Assembly (NCBI RefSeq): GCF_000007365.1
Contig: NC_004061.1
Location: forward strand, 558,001 to 622,000
Source: Buchnera aphidicola str. Sg (Schizaphis graminum)
GTDB lineage: Bacteria > Pseudomonadota > Gammaproteobacteria > Enterobacterales > Enterobacteriaceae
DNA length: 64,000 nt
Direction: 5' to 3'
Part shown: piece by piece, positions 12,794 to 23,832 of the stretch
How positions within the stretch are numbered: the stretch's first letter is position 1
Layout of the letters: every line of letters starts with the position of its first letter
Program-made: the position numbers and the translations under genes
The notes under the pieces: generated by a model
What the model was told of the DNA's origin: nothing
The model's database searches: none
Seen by the model: only the letters and a program-made list of their open reading frames with translations

Positions 12794-13804
12794 TTAATCT
12801 ATCTCTACAGCAGAAAATACACGTTTTAAAATTTTTTCAGATTTTAATCTCGCTTTAATTGCTCCTTCTTTAGCAATATTTTTTAAGTAAGATTCATCTT
12901 TTCGATAAATTAAGTAAGATTTTTGCAATTTATGCAAAAATTTAGATATATTATCAAAAACAATATTTTTAAATTCACTATACATTATCCCATCGAATTC
13001 TTTTTCTAAGATAAAAATTTCTTTATTCGTAATAGCAGAAAGAATTTCTAATAAATTTGAAATACCTAATTTTCTTTTTACATCATAGTATATTTTAGGC
13101 GGAGTTTCTGAATCTGTAACAGCATTTTTTATTTTAAAAAAAACTGAAGAAATATTTTCTAATAAAAAAATTACATTATTTTTATTAGTATCTGATTTAG
13201 ACATTTTTTTTGTAGGATCTAATAAAGACATAATTTTAGATCCATTTTTACTGATTAATGGATTGGGTAATGTAAAAATATCTCCATACAAAAAATTAAA
13301 ACGATTAGCAATATTACGAGTTAATTCTAAATGCTGTTTCTGATCTTGTCCTACAGGTACTAAATTTGTTTGATACAATAAAATATCTGATGACATTAAT
13401 ACAGGATAATTTAATAGTCCAATATTTATATTTTTAATATCGTTTTTTTCTTTTTTTCTTTTATTTTTAAATTGTGTCATTCGAGATAGTTCACCAAATG
13501 AACTAAAACAACTTAAAATCCAATTTAATTGACTATGTTGATACACATGTGATTGAATAAAAATAATACTTTTCTTTGGATTGACTCCACAAGCTAAATA
13601 TAATGCTAATGTATCTAAAATTGATTTTTTTAAAGAAAAGTTTTTATTTAATGTAGTTAAAGAATGTAAATCAGCAATACAATATAAACATTCATAATCA
13701 TCTTGAAATGAAGACCAATAACGCATTGTTCCTATGTAATTTCCAATAGTTAAGTTTCCGGAAGGCTGTATGGCACTGAATAGTATTGGTTTAGAATTAA
13801 TCAT
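12794..13804 (-). CDS. trpS: tryptophanyl-tRNA synthetase
   Basis: TrpS is the class I synthetase charging tRNA-Trp. The frame is open to 13837, but the family begins just before KPILFSAIQPSGNLTIGNYIG, so the start is set at 13804, giving 336 residues (E. coli 334). The HIGH-type motif is TIGNYIG and the KMSKS loop (KKMSKSDTNK, about residues 194-203) is intact. It is downstream of rpe; E. coli has gph between them, which is missing here and leaves a 29-base gap. Confidence 0.96.
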   Translation of the reverse strand: MINSKPILFSAIQPSGNLTIGNYIGTMRYWSSFQDDYECLYCIADLHSLTTLNKNFSLKKSILDTLALYLACGVNPKKSIIFIQSHVYQHSQLNWILSCFSSFGELSRMTQFKNKRKKEKNDIKNINIGLLNYPVLMSSDILLYQTNLVPVGQDQKQHLELTRNIANRFNFLYGDIFTLPNPLISKNGSKIMSLLDPTKKMSKSDTNKNNVIFLLENISSVFFKIKNAVTDSETPPKIYYDVKRKLGISNLLEILSAITNKEIFILEKEFDGIMYSEFKNIVFDNISKFLHKLQKSYLIYRKDESYLKNIAKEGAIKARLKSEKILKRVFSAVEID

Positions 13805-13833
13805 ATTATATGATCCTAAAAATATAAAAAAAA

Positions 13834-14520
13834 TCAATGAATAGAAGTTGAATATACGTTTTTTAATTTTTTACGTATCTTTTTTATAATAACATTATAA
13901 TCAGTATATCCAAAAATCCCAGAACCAATCACAAAAACATTTGCTCCTGAAAAAGCTACTTCAGAAATATTTTCTAATTTAACTCCTCCGTCAACTTCTA
14001 AAAGAATGTTTGATGAATTCAATTCAATTTTTTTGCGAACTTCACGTAATTTATTAAACGAAGTAGGTAAAAATGATTGATTACCAAATCCAGGATTAAC
14101 TGACATTAATAAAATTAAATCTAATTTTTCCATTACATAATCGAGAAAATTAAGAGAAGTCGCAGGATTCAAAGCTAAACCTGCTTTACATCCGCATTCT
14201 TTAATTAGATTTAAGGTACGATCAATATGATCTGTTGACTCTGGATGAAAGGTAATAAAATCTGCTCCGGCTTCAGCGAATTGAGGAATTAAATTATCTA
14301 CTGGTTTCACCATCAAGTGAACATCAATGGGGACAGTAATATTATAATTTCGCAAAGCTTTTAAAATCATAGGACCCATTGTTAAATTTGGAACATAATG
14401 ATTATCCATTACATCAAAATGTATCCAATCACTACCTGCATCTATAGCTTTTTTTGTATCTTCTCCTAAACGAGCAAAATCAGCAGATAAAATTGAAGAC
14501 GCTAAAAAAAACTTTTTCAT
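13834..14520 (-). CDS. rpe: ribulose-phosphate 3-epimerase
   Basis: Rpe interconverts ribulose-5-phosphate and xylulose-5-phosphate in the pentose phosphate pathway. The frame is open to 14628, but [21 protein letters not shown] is the family start, so 14520 is chosen (228 residues, E. coli 225). An AGGAAA binding site lies just upstream. The TIM-barrel motifs [29 protein letters not shown] and LEVDGG are present. Gene order aroK-aroB-rpe-trpS is that of the E. coli aroK operon without damX, dam and gph. Confidence 0.96.
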   Translation of the reverse strand: MKKFFLASSILSADFARLGEDTKKAIDAGSDWIHFDVMDNHYVPNLTMGPMILKALRNYNITVPIDVHLMVKPVDNLIPQFAEAGADFITFHPESTDHIDRTLNLIKECGCKAGLALNPATSLNFLDYVMEKLDLILLMSVNPGFGNQSFLPTSFNKLREVRKKIELNSSNILLEVDGGVKLENISEVAFSGANVFVIGSGIFGYTDYNVIIKKIRKKLKNVYSTSIH

Positions 14521-15098
14521 TTTCATTTTCCTACATTTAATTGAAATAATTTTATAAAAAATACTAAAAAAATTTAAATAAAAAATCTTCTTAGTAAATA
14601 TTTTTTTGTTTTTCATGAAAGAAATCAAAAACTCTAATATTTTATCGGAATTTTTTTTAAATAAATAACGAATACATTGATCAATAGTATTTTTTAGGGA
14701 ATATATTTTTTAAGACATACTAAATTTTTAAATTTAGTAAGGAGTAAAGTTATTAATATAATCTTTAGTAACATTTTTTTAGATTAAAAATTAATTTAAT
14801 CAAAAAAATAATACTTGAATTTCTATAAAATAATTTTTAAAAAATAGATATAAAACTTAATTAAGTTAAATTTAAAAAATTGTTTTTATCTATTGATATT
14901 TATTTAAAATTATTGACAAAAAAAACAACAAATTAAATTTAATCTTGATTAAAAATATAGTTTAGAAGAGAAATTTTAATATTTAATTAAACTTCGAAAC
15001 TATATAAAATGAAAAAATTAAAAAAAATTAAATTTTTATTTTAATAAAAAACTTATAAAAACATAATAAATCATTTTTAATCTCAAATATTAGAAATT
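14521..15098. other. 578-base spacer at the site of lost damX and dam
   Basis: Almost pure A/T with stops in all frames and no recognisable protein remnant. In E. coli damX and dam fill this exact position between aroB and rpe. No motif of either gene can be read, so they are fully eroded. Confidence 0.6.
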
Positions 15099-16181
15099 TT
15101 ATTGAGAATCTTTAATGGCACTTAAAATAATATTTTTATCTATTCCAGAATAAATTTTTGCTTTTCCAATAGAAATTGGGAGAACTAACCTCATTTCTCC
15201 AGAAATAACTTTTTTATCTCTCATCATATATGGTAAATATGAAGCAGCAGACATATTTTTAGGTCCCTTAACAGGCAACCCTGCTTTCTTTAATAAAGAC
15301 AATATTCTTTTATAATCTGTTTTTTTTAAACATCCTATTAGTTCTGATGTACGAGATGCCATTACCATACCAACTGAAATCGCTTCACCATGTAACCAAC
15401 TTCCATAACCAGCATGTGCTTCAATAGCGTGACCATATGTATGTCCAAAATTTAATAATGCTCTAAAATTATTTTCTCTTTCATCAAGAGCAATTATTTG
15501 GGCTTTTAATTCGCAACATTTTTTAATACAATAAGACATTAGTTCATCATTTAATAGTAATAAATTTTCAATGTTTTCTTCTAACCATTCAAAAAAATTT
15601 GCGTCAAAAATAACAGCGTATTTAATAACTTCTGCCATGCCAGAAACCAGTTCATTGTACGGAAGAGTTTTTAAAAAATTGATATCAATAATAACAGAAG
15701 AGGGTTGCCAAAACGAACCCACCATATTTTTACCAAGTAAATGATTGACTCCAGTTTTTCCACCAACAGAAGCGTCTACTTGAGATAAAAGAGTAGTGGG
15801 AATTTGAATAAATCGTACACCTCTCTGATAAATAGATGCTGAAAATCCAGTTAGATCACCTATTACTCCTCCACCTAATGCGATCAAGGTCGTATCACGA
15901 GAATGTTTTTTTTCTAATAAAGCTGAAATAATTACTTCCATTTCATTTAATGTTTTAAATTGTTCTCCATCTGAAAGAATTACTTGATCTATTTTTATTC
16001 CAGATTTTCTTAAATGAAAAAAAACCTTATCTTTAAAAAGATTAGCTAATGTTTTATTTGTGATTAACATAGCTTGATTTCCAGGATTTAAAGGCCAAAA
16101 GATGTTATCTTCTTGAATAATACTAGATCCAATATTAATAGGATAGCTACGTTTTCCTAAAACAACTTTTAATTGTTCCAT
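15099..16181 (-). CDS. aroB: 3-dehydroquinate synthase
   Basis: AroB makes 3-dehydroquinate from DAHP, the second step of the shikimate pathway and so of Phe, Tyr and Trp synthesis for the host. The 360 residues compare with 362 in E. coli. NAD and metal sites are recognisable: [24 protein letters not shown] (about 101), [18 protein letters not shown] (about 137), and the zinc ligands in EVIKYAVI and [12 protein letters not shown] with LHGEAIS. It is 38 bases downstream of aroK, read together. Confidence 0.97.
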   Translation of the reverse strand: MEQLKVVLGKRSYPINIGSSIIQEDNIFWPLNPGNQAMLITNKTLANLFKDKVFFHLRKSGIKIDQVILSDGEQFKTLNEMEVIISALLEKKHSRDTTLIALGGGVIGDLTGFSASIYQRGVRFIQIPTTLLSQVDASVGGKTGVNHLLGKNMVGSFWQPSSVIIDINFLKTLPYNELVSGMAEVIKYAVIFDANFFEWLEENIENLLLLNDELMSYCIKKCCELKAQIIALDERENNFRALLNFGHTYGHAIEAHAGYGSWLHGEAISVGMVMASRTSELIGCLKKTDYKRILSLLKKAGLPVKGPKNMSAASYLPYMMRDKKVISGEMRLVLPISIGKAKIYSGIDKNIILSAIKDSQ

Positions 16182-16219
16182 AATTTTTATACTCTATAAA
16201 CATTTTTTTTAAATTTCCA

Positions 16220-16741
16220 TTACATTTTTTCTAATAAATGAATAATACTATATGCAACAGATTTAGCACTTTGATTATCAGTTTGAATTTTAAAATCTGC
16301 TATTTCTTCATATAATGGATTTCTTTCATATGCTAAATTTTCTAATACAGTACGATTTGAAATATTAGACTGCAATAATGGTCTTTTTTTATCTCTTTTT
16401 GTACGTGATAACTGTTTTTCAATAGTAGTTTCTAAATATATAACAATTCCGCGAGCAGATAAAATATTACGATTTTCTTTAAATTTTACTGAACCTCCTC
16501 CTGTAGCAAGAACAATACCTTGTTTTTTTGTAAGTTCATCAATAACTTTCACTTCTCTTTGACGAAAACCATGTTCACCTTCAACATCAAAAACCCAACT
16601 TATATTAGCTCCAGTACGTTTTTCAATTTCTTGATCAGAATCAAAAAATTCCATATTTAGCTGTTGAGACAACTGACGACCAATAGTACTTTTACCAGCT
16701 CCCATAGGTCCAATTAAAAAAATGTTTCGTTTTTCTGCCAT
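16220..16741 (-). CDS. aroK: shikimate kinase I
   Basis: AroK phosphorylates shikimate in the chorismate pathway. The 173 residues equal E. coli AroK. The P-loop is GPMGAGKST (about 11-19), the shikimate-binding segment is [11 protein letters not shown], and the [13 protein letters not shown] and ATGGGSV motifs are intact. It is first of the aroK-aroB transcription unit; the promoter must lie in the AT-rich spacer to its right. Confidence 0.97.
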   Translation of the reverse strand: MAEKRNIFLIGPMGAGKSTIGRQLSQQLNMEFFDSDQEIEKRTGANISWVFDVEGEHGFRQREVKVIDELTKKQGIVLATGGGSVKFKENRNILSARGIVIYLETTIEKQLSRTKRDKKRPLLQSNISNRTVLENLAYERNPLYEEIADFKIQTDNQSAKSVAYSIIHLLEKM

Positions 16742-17256
16742 ATTTTTATTACTAAGATAATTCGTTAATAAAAGTAATGCTTAGCAAATTTTGCTAGCAA
16801 GACATAAAAAAAGCTACAATTAGAATAAATTTTTACGTACATATTCTAAATTAACGATAATTATATATTTAAAATAATAATTTTATTAATTTTTCATTAA
16901 AAAAATAATCCTTGTATGTCAAAAGAATTGATTGAAAAAAATTTTTAAATAATTTTTTATAGCATTTTCATAAAAAATTCAAATATAATTTAAAATTTAT
17001 TTCTAAAAATTTTATATAAAAAAATTTTTTTACAATTAGAATGACATTCTATCAGAGTAAACCTTATTTTTTCTATAATTTATTTACTATTTTAGTATAA
17101 ATATTATTTTTAAAAATTTTTTATAAATTTGATACTTTATTGAAAAAACACTTTTATAAGTTAAAAAACTTGACGTAATTTATTTTTTAAGTTTAAATGG
17201 ATTTTGTATAGAAAATTTTAAAAATTATTTTAACTATACACTCTTTTCTTTAAAAA
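16742..17256. other. 515-base AT-rich spacer before tRNA-Ser
   Basis: No coding frame or relic can be recognised. It must contain the divergent promoters for aroK (leftward) and tRNA-Ser (rightward), but no clear -35/-10 pair stands out among the A/T runs. Confidence 0.45.
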
Positions 17257-17341
17257 GGTGAGATGTCCGAGAGGCTTAAGGAACACGCCTGGAAAGCGTG
17301 TATATGGAAACGTATCAAGGGTTCGAATCCCTTTCTCACCA
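17257..17341 (+). tRNA. tRNA-Ser (anticodon GGA)
   Basis: A class II tRNA of 85 bases with long variable arm. The 7-bp acceptor is GGTGAGA/TCTCACC, the anticodon GGA is at 17291-17293 in a CT-GGA-AA loop, and the T arm holds GGTTCGAATCC. It closely follows E. coli tRNA-Ser(GGA), reading UCC and UCU. CCA is not encoded, and the discriminator base is A where E. coli has G. Confidence 0.97.
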
Positions 17342-17406
17342 TAAAAAAAATTTAATCTTAAAAATTATATAGTTTTTACATCAATTTTCTTTTTTTGAAA
17401 TTTTTT

Positions 17407-18117
17407 TTAAAGCAATAAGGTAGTTTCCAAAGAAAGAGTAATCATATTATGAAAACTAGATTCCCTATCTTTTGATGATACTGCATCTTTTTTAATAATG
17501 TGATCAGAAACAGTACAAATTGATAATGCTTGCGCTTTTAATTCAGCAGCAACAGCATATATGCCAGCAGTCTCCATATCTATTCCAATAATATTGTATT
17601 TTTTTAAAATTTTTAACATATCTTCACTTTCAGTATAAAATGAATCTGTCGTAAAAAAATTTCCAATATGAACCTTAAAATTCATTTTTTTAGCTGTTGA
17701 AAAAGCATGAAAAATCATTTCAAAATCTGCAATTGCAGCGTAATCGTGATTATTGAAACGTATTCTATTAATTTTTGAATCTGTAGACGCACCCATGCTA
17801 ATAACAATATCACGCAATTTTATATTATTCTGAATAGTACCACAAGTTCCTACCCGAATAATTTTTTTTACATTATATTCTAATATCAACTCTCTTACGT
17901 AAAGAGATGCAGAAGGTATTCCCATACCGTGACTCATAACAGAAATTTTTTTATTTTTATAATATCCTGTATATGCTAACATTAATCTAGTATCATTAAT
18001 TTGAACAGGATTTGCTAAATAATTTTCAGCAATATATTTAGCTCTTACTGGATCACCAGGCATAAGGACTATATTTGAAAAAGCGTTTTTTTCACTTTTA
18101 ATATGAAGAGTTGGCAC
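17407..18117 (-). CDS. deoD: purine-nucleoside phosphorylase
   Basis: DeoD performs phosphorolysis of purine (deoxy)nucleosides, feeding purine salvage. The 236 residues compare with 239 in E. coli. The sequence starts MPTLHIKSEKNAFSNIVLMPGDPVRAKYIA; the phosphate- and nucleoside-binding segments (GDPVRAKYIA; the IDMETAGIYAVAAE helix with its glutamate, about 180; SDHI near 203) are intact. It is 33 bases downstream of deoB in a two-gene unit, as in the E. coli deo operon where deoC and deoA precede; those two are absent here. Confidence 0.96.
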   Translation of the reverse strand: MPTLHIKSEKNAFSNIVLMPGDPVRAKYIAENYLANPVQINDTRLMLAYTGYYKNKKISVMSHGMGIPSASLYVRELILEYNVKKIIRVGTCGTIQNNIKLRDIVISMGASTDSKINRIRFNNHDYAAIADFEMIFHAFSTAKKMNFKVHIGNFFTTDSFYTESEDMLKILKKYNIIGIDMETAGIYAVAAELKAQALSICTVSDHIIKKDAVSSKDRESSFHNMITLSLETTLLL

Positions 18118-18150
18118 TAATTTTTTTCCTTATTTTCATAAATAATTTTT

Positions 18151-19380
18151 TTAAAACATACTTTTTCCATATTTCATATCAGATAATGAAAAGTATTTTG
18201 CAATGGTTTGTCCTATATCAGAAAAAGTATCTCGATGACCTAGAAATTTTATTTCTTCACCTGGAGAATATATTAATATAGGAACGTTTTCTCTAGTATG
18301 ATCTGTTCCTTTCCAAGTAGGATCACATCCATGATCTGCAGTTAAAATAAATAAGTCTCCTTCTTTAACTAAATCAATCATTTCAGATAATTTACTATCA
18401 AAAAATTCTAATCCTTTAGCATATCCTGAAACGTCACGACGATGACCCCAAACAGAATCAAAATCTACAAAATTAGTGAATATAACAGTATTATTTTTTG
18501 CTGATTTCATCTGATGAATAGTAGTATGGCATAATTCATATAAACCAGTAGATTTAATATTTTTACTTATTCCAACTCCTGCATAAATATCTGAAATTTT
18601 TCCTATTGCAATTACTTTACCTTGTTTCTCTTGTATTAATTTTTCCATAAAGGTAATAGAGAGGGGTTTCATTGAAATATCGCGTCTATTTCCAGTTCTA
18701 TTAAAGTTTGATTTATTAGTTCCAATAAAAGGTCTAGCTATAACACGCGCTACTTGATATTTATTTTGATCAAGTATTTCACGAATATTTTCACAAATTT
18801 TGTATAAATTTGATAAACCGAATTTAATTTCATGGCATGCGATTTGAAATACAGAATCACATGAGGTATAAAAAATAGGTTTGCCTGTTTTAATATGTTC
18901 TTCACCTAAAATTTTTATTATTTCTGTACCTGATGCATGACAATTTCCAAGAATACCAGGTAATTTTAATTTTGTTATTATCTTATTAATTAATGATGAA
19001 GGAAAGGAATTATCTTTCTCTTTAAAGTAATACCAATCCTTTAAAAAAGGGGCTCCAGCAATTTCCCAATGTCCAGAAGTAGTATCTTTTCCAGAAGAAA
19101 GTTCGCTAGCGTAACCATAACTAGCAATAATATTAGCATCTTCTTTTTGATTGAACCCTAATAAATATTTTCCTGTAGAAGATTGATATGATTTGACTAT
19201 TCCTAATTTAATCAAATTAGGAATATATAAAGAACCTCTTCGTTGTACATTTGCTTCATTGAAAAAGCATTTTTCTGCTATATGTCCTAAGGTATCTGCA
19301 CCGGAATCATTAAATTTACAAGCATCAACACTTGAACCTATTCCTAAAGAATCTAAAATCATCAAAAAAACACGTTTCAT
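18151..19380 (-). CDS. deoB: phosphopentomutase
   Basis: DeoB converts (deoxy)ribose-1-phosphate to the 5-phosphate, linking nucleoside salvage to the pentose pool. The 409 residues compare with 407 in E. coli. Alkaline-phosphatase-fold motifs are visible: metal ligand in [19 protein letters not shown], the phospho-threonine segment [15 protein letters not shown] (about 92-106) and [20 protein letters not shown] near residue 345. It pairs with deoD downstream, and prfC lies 29 bases upstream on the same strand. Confidence 0.97.
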   Translation of the reverse strand: MKRVFLMILDSLGIGSSVDACKFNDSGADTLGHIAEKCFFNEANVQRRGSLYIPNLIKLGIVKSYQSSTGKYLLGFNQKEDANIIASYGYASELSSGKDTTSGHWEIAGAPFLKDWYYFKEKDNSFPSSLINKIITKLKLPGILGNCHASGTEIIKILGEEHIKTGKPIFYTSCDSVFQIACHEIKFGLSNLYKICENIREILDQNKYQVARVIARPFIGTNKSNFNRTGNRRDISMKPLSITFMEKLIQEKQGKVIAIGKISDIYAGVGISKNIKSTGLYELCHTTIHQMKSAKNNTVIFTNFVDFDSVWGHRRDVSGYAKGLEFFDSKLSEMIDLVKEGDLFILTADHGCDPTWKGTDHTRENVPILIYSPGEEIKFLGHRDTFSDIGQTIAKYFSLSDMKYGKSMF

Positions 19381-19409
19381 TATAAATACCTAAAATTAAT
19401 AAAATATAT

Positions 19410-20999
19410 TTATTGTTCTCTTGTTTTTTCAAAAAAAATATTATTATAAATATTTTTTATTACAGCTAAATTAGCTTTATTTGGCGCTAAATATATTAGT
19501 TGATTAGAAATATCTAACGCTAAATAAGATTTATTTTTATTTATAAAATCAGAAATAATTTTTTTATTTTTCGATCTAATCCAACGTGCAAGAGAGATAT
19601 TTACTCTTTCATAAATTGCATCTATTTTGTATTCAATCTTTAAACGTTCAATAACAACATCAAATTGCAGTATTCCAATAGCACCTAAAATTAAACTATT
19701 ATTAATCATAGGACGAAAAACTTGTATTGCACCTTCTTCTGACAATTGTGATAAACCCTTTTTTAATTTCTTTTGTTGTAATGGATTTTTTAAAAAAATA
19801 CGACGAAATACTTCTGGAGCAAAGCTTGGAATCCCAACAAATTTGATTTCTTCTCCTTCTGTAAAGGTATCGCCAATTTTTATTGTTCCATGATTATGTA
19901 TTCCTATTACATCTCCAGGATATGCATGTTCTATAGAAAATCTATCTCCAGCTAAAAAAGAAAATGCATCAGAAACAATAATATCTTTTTTCATGCGTAC
20001 ATGTCTTAATTTTATACCTTTTTTATATTTTCCAGAAACAATTCTCATAAAAGCTATACGATCACGATGTTTTAAATCCATATTAGCCTGAATTTTAAAT
20101 ACAAAACCTGTAAATTTTTTTTCTTCAGGTTCTACTTTTCGTGTTTTAGTAACACGATAAATAGGAGAAGGAGCCCATTTTATTAAACTTTCTAGTATAT
20201 GATCAATACCGAAATTGTTTAACGCACTACCAAAAAGAACAGGGGTAATATCACCTTTTAAAAATTTTTTTTTACTAAATTTTGGATACACATAGGCAGC
20301 TAATTTTAATTCTTCATGCAATTGTGTATATAGATCTGCACCAAGATACTCTTTTAAGGAATGTTCATTTAAAAAAGAAGAAAAAGAGTTAAAATTAATT
20401 TTTTTAACGATATTTTTTTGATATAAGTTAACTATTTTATCATGGATATGACAAATACCTTTAAAGTTTTTTCCACAACTGATAGGCCAAGTTATTGGAA
20501 TGCAGTCTAAACTTAATTCTTTTTCTATTTCATCTAGAATCTCTATTGCTTCACGACTATCACGATCTAATTTATTAATAAAAGTAATTACAGGAGTATT
20601 ATGTAAACGACTAACATTAATTAATTTTTTTGTTCTATCTTCTATTCCTTTAGCAGCATCGATAATTAATAAACAACAATCAACTGCAGTAAGAATTCGA
20701 TATGTATCTTCTGAAAAATCTTCATGACCGGGGGTATCTAGCAAATTCATTAAAGTATTCTTATATGTAAATTGCATAACTGAGGTAGTAATAGAAATTC
20801 CACGCTTTTTTTCAATGTTCATCCAGTCTGATTTAGCATATTTTCCGTTTCCTCTGGCTTTAATAGTTCCAGAAGTACGAATTACTTTTCCAAGTAATAA
20901 CATTTTTTCTGTCACAGTTGTTTTACCGGCGTCAGGATGAGAAATAATAGCAAAGGTACGCCTTTTACTTAACTCCAATTGATGATTAATATTAAACAT
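19410..20999 (-). CDS. prfC: peptide chain release factor 3
   Basis: RF3 is the GTPase that recycles RF1 and RF2 from the ribosome. The 529 residues equal E. coli. Motifs are [12 protein letters not shown] (about 21-32), [14 protein letters not shown] (about 87) and NKLDRD (about 141). In E. coli prfC lies in the same region near the deo genes. Retention in a reduced genome is not universal, so RF3 is a non-minimal function kept here. Confidence 0.96.
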   Translation of the reverse strand: MFNINHQLELSKRRTFAIISHPDAGKTTVTEKMLLLGKVIRTSGTIKARGNGKYAKSDWMNIEKKRGISITTSVMQFTYKNTLMNLLDTPGHEDFSEDTYRILTAVDCCLLIIDAAKGIEDRTKKLINVSRLHNTPVITFINKLDRDSREAIEILDEIEKELSLDCIPITWPISCGKNFKGICHIHDKIVNLYQKNIVKKINFNSFSSFLNEHSLKEYLGADLYTQLHEELKLAAYVYPKFSKKKFLKGDITPVLFGSALNNFGIDHILESLIKWAPSPIYRVTKTRKVEPEEKKFTGFVFKIQANMDLKHRDRIAFMRIVSGKYKKGIKLRHVRMKKDIIVSDAFSFLAGDRFSIEHAYPGDVIGIHNHGTIKIGDTFTEGEEIKFVGIPSFAPEVFRRIFLKNPLQQKKLKKGLSQLSEEGAIQVFRPMINNSLILGAIGILQFDVVIERLKIEYKIDAIYERVNISLARWIRSKNKKIISDFINKNKSYLALDISNQLIYLAPNKANLAVIKNIYNNIFFEKTREQ

Positions 21000-21237
21000 A
21001 TATACTCATTTAAATTATTTTTCATTATTAAAATTTTAATCAAAATTTTAAGTAGTAAAAATAAAAATTATTTGTTAAAAACAAATATTCAAATATTTTT
21101 TTAAAAGTCCACATTAGTAATCTTGATTTATTTAAAAAAAATAGTAATATTACACTAAATGTAATAAAAATGAATTAAATTGTATGTAATAATACAAATA
21201 TTTATATATTGCATGGTAAAAAAAAAGAGTTTCTGCA

Positions 21238-22252
21238 ATGAAAAAAAAATTTATATATATTGCATACACAGGTGGTACTATTGGGATGCAAAAATCAAAA
21301 TATGGATATATTCCTATTTCTGGATATCTTCAAAAACAATTAATTAACATGCCAGAATTTCATAGTTCAGAGATTCCAAATTTTACTATTAAAGAATACA
21401 ATCCGTTAATTGACTCATCTAATATGACTCCAATAGAATGGCAAAAAATTGCAGACGATATTAAAAATAATTATCATAAGTATGATGGATTTATTATTCT
21501 GCACGGAACAGATACCATGGCATATACTGCATCAGCTTTGTCGTTTATATTAGAAAATTTAGAAAAACCAGTGATAATAACAGGATCTCAAATTCCGCTA
21601 TCAGAAATCCGATCAGATGGACGACAAAATTTATTAAACGCATTGTTAATGGCTGCAAATTATCCTATTAACGAAGTTACTCTGTTTTTTAATCATAGAT
21701 TATATAGAGGAAATAGAACAACTAAATCACATGCTGATGGATTTGACGCTTTTTCTTCACCTAATTTAGGACCTTTGTTAGAAGTAGGAATCAATATTCA
21801 ATCTTTTTACAAAGAGAAATTTAAAAAAAAAGTAAAAAAACTCAAGGTATATAAAATAAAACCACAACCTATCAGCATACTTACAATATATCCAGGCATA
21901 TCTAAAGAAGTAATACAAAACTTTTTATCCAATCCAGTAAAAGCGTTGATTTTATGTACCTATGGAATAGGAAACGCTCCGCAGAATACAGATTTTTTAA
22001 AAGAGTTAGATATTGCCAAAAAAAAAAAATATTATCGTAATAAATTTAACACAATGTGCATCTGGATGCGTTAATATGAATAATTATGCAACTGGTAATT
22101 CACTCATAAAAGTTGGTGTTATTAGCGGATATGATTTAACAATAGAAGCGGCATTAACTAAGTTGCATTTTCTATTAAGTCAAAATCTTTCGATTGAAAA
22201 AATTCGTATTCAAATGCAAAACAACTTACGGGGCGAATTAACTTTAAATTAA
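21238..22252 (+). pseudogene. ansA: L-asparaginase I, frameshifted at an A12 run
   Basis: Cytosolic type I asparaginase, which turns asparagine into aspartate. The reading frame is intact from 21238 (YTGGTIGMQ, HGTDTMAYTASALSF, KSHADGFDAF) to an A12 run at 22018-22029, after which it terminates at 22074. The +1 frame continues with NLTQCASG, NNYATGNSL and TIEAALTKLHFLLSQ, typical of E. coli AnsA, to 22252. Removing one A gives 337 residues (E. coli 338). All recognisable active-site motifs lie before the run. It may still be made through transcriptional slippage, or be newly inactivated. Confidence 0.9.
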
Positions 22253-22301
22253 GTAATTTTCATATGTTTTTTAAAAAATATTAGATATTGATTTAAAAAA
22301 T

Positions 22302-22880
22302 TCAATAAAAAGAATGATTACCATGAAGATGGTCAGTCTGATCAATTACTTTTTTTATTTCGGGGAAAAAAGATAATATCTTTTTCTCAACTATTTCTTT
22401 TAAAGTAGTTCCAATCATTGAACATCCATTACATCCTCCAGTAAATTTTATTAAAGCTGTATTATTTTGAGAAATCTGAATTAAATGAACTTTCCCTCCA
22501 TGCATTGATAATTGGGGATTGATATTATTGTTTAAAAAGTTTTCTATCCTTTCTTTTAAAGAAGATGCAGTATTTTTTGAATAATTTTGCTTAGCATAAG
22601 GCGCTTTAAAAGTTAATTGTGAACCTACATTATCAACTATAAGATCAATCTCAGAATTTTTTAAAAAAGAAATGATAGATCGATCAACATAAACAAAAAA
22701 ATGATTATAATTTAATTTAATATCATGATTTTCTACGTCATCTTCAGTACAGTATGCTACGCCGCATTCTGCATTTTGTGTACCTGGATTTATAATAAAT
22801 ACACGTATTTGAGTACCGATAGGTTCTTTTGATAAAAGTGATATAAAATGATTTTGAGCCTTATCAGAAATATTAATCAT
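22302..22880 (-). CDS. nfuA: Fe-S cluster carrier protein NfuA
   Basis: NfuA delivers 4Fe-4S clusters to target enzymes. The 192 residues (E. coli 191) have an N-terminal degenerate A-type carrier domain (1-95, with [12 protein letters not shown]) and a C-terminal Nfu domain with the cluster-binding pair GGCNGCSM (Cys at about 149 and 152) intact. It is transcribed divergently from bioH. E. coli has bioH divergent from gntX-nfuA, so the arrangement is conserved with gntX deleted. Confidence 0.96.
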
Positions 22881-23012
22881 AAATGTTAATTTAGTAAAAT
22901 TTTAATTATGATTAATTTTACTAATTTATTATAATAAATACAAGAATATTCTGTTCATAATAGAATGATCTTATATGAAAACAATAAAAAAATTTTTATT
23001 TAGGAAAAATAA

Positions 23013-23781
23013 ATGAAAAATTTTTACTGGAAAACAATAGGCCATGGAAAAATTAATCTTATTGTGTTAAATGGGTGGGGATTCAATTCAAAAATTTGGT
23101 TTATTATTATTAATCAACTTAATAATATATTTAAATTTTATTTAATTGATTTACCTGGAATAGGAATTAACAAACATTTACTACCAGTTAAAATCGATGA
23201 AATAAGTGAAATTTTATATTATTATATGCCTAAAAATTCTATTTGGTTAGGATGGTCTATGGGTGGATTAATTACTAATCGATTTGCTTCATTATATCCA
23301 CAAAACATCTTAGGAGTAATAAATGTTACTTCTTCTCCATGTTTTATAAAAAAAAAAATGGCCCGGAGTAGAAGAAAAAACAATGCATCGTTTTTACAAA
23401 AATTTAAAAAAAAATTATTATGATACAATAAATAATTTTTTATCTTTACAAGTATCAGGATCAAAAGAAAATTTACAAGATCTAAAAAAATTAAAAAAAA
23501 TAATATCTTATGAAGATAAACCAGATAAAAAAATGTTAAAAAATGGATTAGAAATACTTCTTTCAACGGATTTACGGTTAGAAAAAAATATTCTTAAAAT
23601 TCCTTTATTACGTATATATGGTGCTTTAGATAGTTTAGTTCCAAAAAAAATATCTAAAATACTTGATAAAAAATGGCCTGAAAGCATTTCTATTATTATA
23701 GAAAAAGCAGCTCATATACCTTTTATTTCACATAAAGAACAATTTTGTCATATTTTACTAAAATTTATAAAAAATCTTTGA
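23013..23781 (+). pseudogene. bioH: pimeloyl-ACP methyl ester esterase, frameshifted at an A11 run
   Basis: BioH removes the methyl group from pimeloyl-ACP methyl ester in biotin synthesis. The first part (23013 to about 23347) has WLGWSMGGL with the nucleophile serine and SSPCF. After A11 at 23348-23358 the frame is lost, while the +1 frame continues W-P-G, then LRIYGALDSLVP (aspartate) and KAAHIPFISH (histidine) to 23781. Removing one A gives 255 residues against 256 in E. coli. The complete Ser-Asp-His triad is thus preserved across the break, suggesting recent damage or rescue by slippage. Confidence 0.9.
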
Positions 23782-23797
23782 TTTAAAAAAATATATA

Positions 23798-23816
23798 GCC
23801 CCTAAAAAATTGGGGC
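23798..23816 (-). terminator. terminator of ssb
   Basis: A GC-only 5-bp stem (GCCCC/GGGGC) with a 9-base loop, conspicuous in this AT-rich DNA, lies between the converging ends of bioH and ssb. On the minus strand it is followed by TATATATTTTTTT, giving a usable terminator for ssb. Confidence 0.6.
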
Positions 23817-23832
23817 CATGGATTTTATTTTT

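Noticed and set aside
13805..14628. Upstream extensions of trpS (to 13837) and rpe (to 14628)
   Set aside because: Family alignment and binding sites favour starts at 13804 and 14520.
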